10,808 nucleotides of DNA from Gammaproteobacteria bacterium (lineage in GTDB: Bacteria; Pseudomonadota; Gammaproteobacteria; Pseudomonadales; Halieaceae). Below are positions 7,404 to 10,808 of the stretch, in pieces; position 1 is the stretch's first letter, and every line of letters begins with the position of its first letter. The notes below the pieces were generated by a model that saw only the letters and a program-made list of their open reading frames with translations, ran no database searches and had not been told where the DNA came from. Where the stretch lies: assembly GCA_029859085.1 (NCBI GenBank), contig JAOUDU010000044.1, forward strand, positions 1-10,808, in the 5' to 3' direction. The position numbers were made by a program, and so were the translations under genes.

Positions 7404-8858
7404 ATGGCCGGTTTAGCCCTGCCCTTCCTGCTGCCCCCGATCCGGGACCAGCAGCTTGAATACACCAAGTACCTGAATTTCCTGGTCGCCCTGACGGCGC
7501 GGCGCAGGAATGCGATCCATGTGCCCTCAAAGCCCTTTGACCTGAGCATCAACCCGTCCACCGCCTGCCAGCTGGCCTGCCCGAACTGTGAAACCGGCAA
7601 CGGCACCATGACCCGCCCCGCCACCAACCTGGCGCCCAGCCTGCACTCGCATATGCTTGCCGGGGTGGCCGATGAGCTCTTCATCATCCGCTATTTCGGC
7701 ACCGGCGAAAGCCTGCTCAACAAAAAATTCCCCGAGTTGATGCGGGAGATCAGGGGCAAGGAAATCTTCACGTTCATGACCACCAACCTGAGCTTCAGGT
7801 TTACCGATAAACAGATCGACGACATCCTGCAATCTGGTATCAACCTGATCGGCGTGTCCCTCGATGGCATCACCCAGGAAAGCTATGCCCGCTACCGGGT
7901 CAACGGCGAACACGACCTGGTAGTAAGCAATATGCGGCGCCTGATCGAGCGCCGCGACGAACTGGGTTTGCAATACCCCCTTGTGGAATGGCGCTACCTG
8001 GTCTTCAGGCACAACGAGCATGAGGTGGAAACCGTTCGCAAACTGGCCCAGGAGTACAAGGTCGACCTGCTGGAATTTGCCGAGGGCTACGCTCCCCGCG
8101 ATGACCCCGCTGCACCGGTGCAGCGGCTGGAGAAATTCAACGTCAAGCAGGCCATGACCGGGCCCGCGCTGGACGCCGCGACCCGGGCCAAGAACACGGT
8201 CATGCGGAGCATGATGATGCGGCAGGAATTCGAACACAGGCTGCCCCCCAGGCAGCTGAAATTCCGCAAATGCGACTGGCATTACTTCAGCTCGTACTGG
8301 TACCCCGATGGCGGTGTCGGGCCCTGCTGCATAGCCACCGATATCTCGGAGGATTTCGGGCATATCTCCATGGAGAACAGTTTTGCGGATATCTGGAACG
8401 GGCCCCAGTACAGCGATGCGCGCGCGCTGTTTCACAAGGGCAGCACCAGCGAGAGCTTCTGCAGGAGCTGCCGCAGCAAGCCGACCATGGACCGGTTTTT
8501 CATCACCTCGGTAAAGGGGATTTTACTGAATGCGCCCAGCTGGGTACTGAAAACGCTGGCGCAGGACACCGACCGCTTCTTCCTGCCGATCGACGAGTAC
8601 TACCTGAGCAACGAGCTGAAAGCGCTGCGGAATTTTCCGAGGGCGTACAACGGCAATTTCAGCGACCAGGTCCGGCATATCCGCAAGCTTGCGGAAAGGA
8701 ATATCGTGATGGAGCCGCATCTCAAGCCGCTGGCCGAGTTGCTGGAAACCCCGTTGAACCTGCCCAGGCGCACCTTCAATGACCACCTGGCGGAAACGAA
8801 GGGCAGGATACGCCTGGTAATGAAAAAGGCGAAGTACGCGGTAAATACCCTGCGTTAA
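7404..8858 (+). CDS. Radical SAM protein with SPASM-like C-terminal cluster domain
   Basis: This 484-residue protein has the radical SAM motif CxxxCxxC at C55, C59 and C62 (CQLACPNC), which binds the 4Fe-4S cluster that cleaves S-adenosylmethionine. GTGES (99-103) stands where the SAM-binding GGE motif usually is, and SLDG (152-155) fits the later barrel strands. A second Cys set, C290, C308/C309, C353 and C356 (spanning KCDW, GPCC and CRSC), has the layout of a SPASM/twitch auxiliary cluster domain. Proteins of this class modify peptides, enzymes (as anaerobic sulfatase-maturating enzymes do) or small molecules. About 128 residues without Cys follow C356, which is longer than usual and of unknown role. 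The ATG at 7404 has GGAG six bases upstream. No recognisable RiPP precursor or sulfatase gene lies beside it, so the substrate is unknown. Family call is strong; function open. Confidence 0.9.
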   Translation: MAGLALPFLLPPIRDQQLEYTKYLNFLVALTARRRNAIHVPSKPFDLSINPSTACQLACPNCETGNGTMTRPATNLAPSLHSHMLAGVADELFIIRYFGTGESLLNKKFPELMREIRGKEIFTFMTTNLSFRFTDKQIDDILQSGINLIGVSLDGITQESYARYRVNGEHDLVVSNMRRLIERRDELGLQYPLVEWRYLVFRHNEHEVETVRKLAQEYKVDLLEFAEGYAPRDDPAAPVQRLEKFNVKQAMTGPALDAATRAKNTVMRSMMMRQEFEHRLPPRQLKFRKCDWHYFSSYWYPDGGVGPCCIATDISEDFGHISMENSFADIWNGPQYSDARALFHKGSTSESFCRSCRSKPTMDRFFITSVKGILLNAPSWVLKTLAQDTDRFFLPIDEYYLSNELKALRNFPRAYNGNFSDQVRHIRKLAERNIVMEPHLKPLAELLETPLNLPRRTFNDHLAETKGRIRLVMKKAKYAVNTLR

Positions 8859-8938
8859 TCCCCGGGTCGGCGCACCACCCGATACGCTATATAAAACGGC
8901 AACAGCGTCACGAGGGCCAGCAGGCTGCGGCCCGTCAC
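8855..8938 (-). CDS. Possible 27-residue single-span membrane peptide
   Basis: A frame from GTG (8938) to TAA (8855) encodes 27 residues: a short polar start (VTGR, with V read as Met), a hydrophobic stretch (about 5-19, SLLALVTLLPFYIAY) and a basic tail (RVVRRPGD). This is the layout of a small inner-membrane peptide with its positive end in the cytoplasm. The GTG overlaps the TGA of the upstream four-helix membrane protein gene (GTGA), which would allow translational coupling. Its 3' end overlaps the convergent radical SAM stop codon by four bases. A frame this short can arise by chance; only the composition and the exact overlap speak for it. Confidence 0.3.
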   Translation of the reverse strand: MTGRSLLALVTLLPFYIAYRVVRRPGD

Positions 8939-9312
8939 TCCCGCACGGCCAGCCGCGCGGCGGCAACCAGCAGCAGGCAGCCCACGCCGAACTCTATAGC
9001 TATGGATTGCCCGGCGAAGGCGGCATCGTGGACCAGCCAGGCGAGGATGCGGGCACAGCCCACACCGAGCAGCATCAGGGCGGGGACATGGAACCAGCGA
9101 CGCTCCGAGGTGATTACCGCAACCAGGATCATGATGCCCAGGGCCAGGAAAACGACTGACAGGTCACCGATCTGGTTGCTGCGCCCGATGCCATCGAGCA
9201 GCGGCATTCCGAATTCATTCGCGACCTGCGCGGGAACAACCAGCCAGCCCAGGCCGATAACCACAAAGAGTATGCCGGGGAGGGTCACCAGTATCCGGAG
9301 TAACGTGTTCAT
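8935..9312 (-). CDS. Small four-helix membrane protein, DUF4345-like
   Basis: The protein has 125 residues with four predicted membrane spans (about 6-27, 49-68, 73-94 and 102-121). GRSNQIGDL (43-51) before the second span and a conserved-looking GCARILAWLVHD (85-96) in the third resemble DUF4345-type small membrane proteins; this resemblance is by pattern and not certain. No enzyme residues or known transporter motifs are seen. Two ATG codons are in frame, at 9318 and 9312. The inner one is chosen because AAGGA at 9326-9322 is then 9 bases away, whereas it would be only 3 bases from the outer one. It is divergent from the S4-domain gene and convergent with the radical SAM gene. Function unknown. 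Confidence 0.75.
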   Translation of the reverse strand: MNTLLRILVTLPGILFVVIGLGWLVVPAQVANEFGMPLLDGIGRSNQIGDLSVVFLALGIMILVAVITSERRWFHVPALMLLGVGCARILAWLVHDAAFAGQSIAIEFGVGCLLLVAAARLAVRE

Positions 9313-9321
9313 TGCCATATT

Positions 9322-9326
9322 TCCTT
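9322..9326 (-). promoter_or_regulatory. Shine-Dalgarno deciding the start of the DUF4345-like gene
   Basis: AAGGA on the minus strand, 9 bases from the ATG at 9312 and only 3 from the ATG at 9318. The spacing favours the shorter protein. Confidence 0.55.
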
Positions 9327-9443
9327 TCTTATTGTTCGTTTGAGGGTCGATACTGACAGGGACCATTTTCCACGTTCACCCGGGTAACTGTCCAGCAAAG
9401 CCCGTCAGTTCAGTTCGCGGTGTCGCACCCGGCAGCGACCGGC

Positions 9444-9449
9444 TAAACT
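9444..9449 (+). promoter_or_regulatory. Possible -10 box of the S4-domain gene
   Basis: TAAACT preceded by GGC, 49 bases before the ATG at 9499. No good -35 hexamer is seen at the expected distance. The same GGCTA..CT form recurs before two other + strand genes of this window. Confidence 0.3.
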
Positions 9450-9458
9450 CAATTGGAA

Positions 9459-9481
9459 CCTGGGCCAACCTGGAACCCAGG
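9459..9481 (+). other. Hairpin and direct repeat in the leader of the S4-domain gene
   Basis: CCTGGG (9459-9464) and CCCAGG (9476-9481) form a 6-base stem with an 11-base loop, just before the ribosome-binding site. TGGAACC also occurs twice in the same area (9454-9460 and 9471-9477), so the same bases carry both a direct and an inverted repeat. This could be a leader structure that affects translation or a protein-binding site. Confidence 0.45.
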
Positions 9482-9498
9482 CAATAGCGGGAGCACAG

Positions 9499-9711
9499 AT
9501 GAGGGAAGTCGTTATCACGCGCGAGCCGGTAGAGCTCTACAAGATTCTCAAGTTCGAGGGCCTGGTGGAGAGCGGCGGACAGGCGAAAACCGTGATTGCC
9601 GGGGGGCTCGTACTGGTCAATGGCGCAGTGGAGACCCGCAAGCGCCGGAAAATCCTCAGCGGCGATGTTATAAAATTCGCCGGCGAGGAGCTGACGATGC
9701 GGCTCGGCTGA
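9499..9711 (+). CDS. YbcJ-like S4-domain RNA-binding protein
   Basis: The 70-residue protein is almost entirely one S4-type RNA-binding domain. LKFEGLVESGGQAK (17-30), the turn VNGAVETRKRRKI (40-52) and GDVIKF (55-60) closely match Escherichia coli YbcJ, a small monomeric S4 protein of the same length. The basic run RKRR (47-50) is a likely RNA contact. The biological target of YbcJ proteins is not well established; a role with ribosomal or other structured RNA is the usual suggestion. The ATG at 9499 has GGGAG five bases upstream, a strong start. It stands alone on the + strand, with the quinone oxidoreductase gene 102 bases downstream and separately preceded by its own -10-like box. A hairpin lies directly before its ribosome-binding site. 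Confidence 0.92.
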   Translation: MREVVITREPVELYKILKFEGLVESGGQAKTVIAGGLVLVNGAVETRKRRKILSGDVIKFAGEELTMRLG

Positions 9712-9764
9712 CCCGGACAGGCAAGTGCGGGCTGGCCGGCATCTCCCGCCACTCCGATTCAGGC

Positions 9765-9770
9765 TACACT
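9765..9770 (+). promoter_or_regulatory. Possible -10 box of the quinone oxidoreductase gene
   Basis: TACACT preceded by GGC, 43 bases before the ATG at 9814. The -35 position (about 9742-9747) does not match the consensus well, so the promoter would be weak or need an activator. Confidence 0.3.
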
Positions 9771-9813
9771 TACGCACCTGTTAAACCAACACACCGCAAA
9801 AGAGGGAGATTAC

Positions 9814-10806
9814 ATGCGCGCATGGAAAGTTCACCAGTTCGGCGTCCCCGCGGAGGTCATGAAGCTCGACCTCCACTGCGACGAGTTCGAGCCGGGACCG
9901 GGACAGGTCAAGGTCAGGGTGGAGGCCGCCGGGCTGGGCCTGCCCGACGTCTTCATGTGCGGCAACAACTACCCGCTCACGCCACCGCTACCCTTCACGC
10001 CATCCCAGGAAGCCGCAGGTAAGGTCATCGCCATCGGCGAGGGGGCGGACCCCGCGCTGCTGGGCACCAGGGTACTGGGACCCACACTGTTCCAGGCCCA
10101 GCGGGGCGGCCTGGCCGATGCCTGCCTGATGTACGCCCAGGCGGCATTCCCCATTCCGGATGAAATGCCGGGGGAGGAGGCGGCCGGCTTTTTCATCCCG
10201 TTTCTCACGGCGTGGATCGGCCTGGTGCGGCGGGCACGCATGACAGCGCAGGATACGGTGCTGGTACTGGGCGCTTCAGGCAGCTCGGGCAGCGCGGCTG
10301 TGCAACTGGCCAGGGCCAAGGGCGCCCGTGTCATCGCGGTTGCCGGCGGCCCGCAAAAGGCCGAATTCTGCCTGGGACTGGGGGCGGATGCGGTCATCGA
10401 TCACCGCTCCCAGGATATCACCGCGACAACTATGGAACTCACCGGCGGCAAGGGCGCCAGCGTGGTCTACGACCCGGTTGGCGGTGTGGCGGGCAGGGCG
10501 GCATTCAAGGCCACCGCCTTCGAGGGCCGCTTCGTCGTGATCGGCTACGCCAGCGGCGAGTGGCCGAAGATCGACCTGCCGGAAACCCTGCCCAGGAATA
10601 TCTCGCTGGTGGGCGCCATGCCGGTGGGCTATCCCCCGGAGCTGTTCCTGGAAGCTCACCGCGACCTCATCGACCACTGGCGCAAGAGGGAGCTGAAAGC
10701 GTCCAACATCCAGGTGTTCGAGTTTGAAGACGCGCTCAAGGCCGTGGAGCATATTGCCGGTGGCAAGGTTGAAGGTAAGGTGGTTGTGAGAGTTGGCACG
10801 AGGTAA
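9814..10806 (+). CDS. Zinc-less MDR family oxidoreductase (NADPH:quinone oxidoreductase type)
   Basis: This complete 330-residue protein has the two-domain medium-chain dehydrogenase/reductase layout. The N-terminal GroES-like domain contains PPLPFTPSQEAAGKV (57-71), the counterpart of the family's P-x-x-PG-x-E-x-xG region, with Ser and Gln where Gly and another residue are usual. The catalytic zinc Cys and the structural-zinc Cys cluster of alcohol dehydrogenases are absent. The Rossmann loop is GASGSSG (153-159), followed by VVYDPVGG (about 217-224), as in QOR-type enzymes. It should transfer hydride from NADPH to a quinone or to an alpha,beta-unsaturated carbonyl or acyl substrate; which one is not visible. 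The ATG at 9814 has AGGGAG about six bases upstream. The TAA ends two bases before the window edge, so any downstream partner is out of view. Confidence 0.92.
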   Translation: MRAWKVHQFGVPAEVMKLDLHCDEFEPGPGQVKVRVEAAGLGLPDVFMCGNNYPLTPPLPFTPSQEAAGKVIAIGEGADPALLGTRVLGPTLFQAQRGGLADACLMYAQAAFPIPDEMPGEEAAGFFIPFLTAWIGLVRRARMTAQDTVLVLGASGSSGSAAVQLARAKGARVIAVAGGPQKAEFCLGLGADAVIDHRSQDITATTMELTGGKGASVVYDPVGGVAGRAAFKATAFEGRFVVIGYASGEWPKIDLPETLPRNISLVGAMPVGYPPELFLEAHRDLIDHWRKRELKASNIQVFEFEDALKAVEHIAGGKVEGKVVVRVGTR

Positions 10807-10808
10807 CA

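Noticed and set aside
7527..8435. Open frame of 302 codons on the minus strand opposite the radical SAM gene
   Set aside because: It mirrors the coding frame of a clear radical SAM protein; no ribosome-binding site or recognisable domain is present.
9724..9753. Stem-loop after the S4 gene (AGTGCGGG with CCCGCCACT)
   Set aside because: The stem has a bulge and no T-run follows, so it is not a convincing intrinsic terminator.
9376..9777. Open minus-strand frame of 133 codons across the S4 gene
   Set aside because: It is antisense to a clear YbcJ-like protein and has no supporting start signal or domain.

Overview
The window is GC-rich, densely coded bacterial DNA holding ten recognisable genes, the first cut by the left edge. 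It also holds one possible tiny coding frame. There is no rRNA, tRNA, CRISPR array, transposase or phage gene, and no intergenic gap reaches 300 bases. The set of families (a YbcJ-like S4 protein, a DinF-type MATE pump, zinc-less quinone oxidoreductase, lipid/steroid-type SDR, secreted subtilase) and the codon use suggest a marine-type gammaproteobacterium, perhaps near the Halieaceae (OM60/NOR5). That placement is an inference from gene style, not from a marker gene.

Left block (1-2198, + strand): the C-terminal part of an isopenicillin-N-synthase-like 2-oxoglutarate/Fe(II) oxygenase overlaps, by ATGA, a short fold-type-I PLP decarboxylase of the Orn/Lys/Arg family. The overlap implies translational coupling and probably a shared pathway on a basic amino acid or a derivative of one. 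The substrate cannot be read from the sequence.

Minus-strand block (6384 down to 2188): a MATE exporter, a classical SDR and a secreted subtilisin-like protease run in the same direction with gaps of 89 and 52 bases, so they may be cotranscribed. The protease gene meets the decarboxylase gene tail to tail with an 11-base overlap of coding sequence.

Middle + strand block (6473-8858): divergent from the MATE gene lies a membrane-anchored NAD(P)-binding protein of the atypical SDR/HTATIP2 type, followed after 106 bases by a radical SAM/SPASM protein with a long C-terminal tail. The rSAM gene faces a small four-helix membrane protein gene on the minus strand (9312-8935). That gene's stop codon overlaps the GTG of a possible 27-residue membrane peptide, which in turn overlaps the rSAM stop.

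Right block (+ strand): a YbcJ-like S4 RNA-binding protein and a complete zinc-less MDR quinone oxidoreductase, each with a good Shine-Dalgarno sequence and a similar -10-like box (GGCTA..CT). Most of the window looks like ordinary accessory metabolism. The least explained parts are the oxygenase/decarboxylase pair, the stand-alone rSAM/SPASM protein and the tiny coupled membrane ORF.
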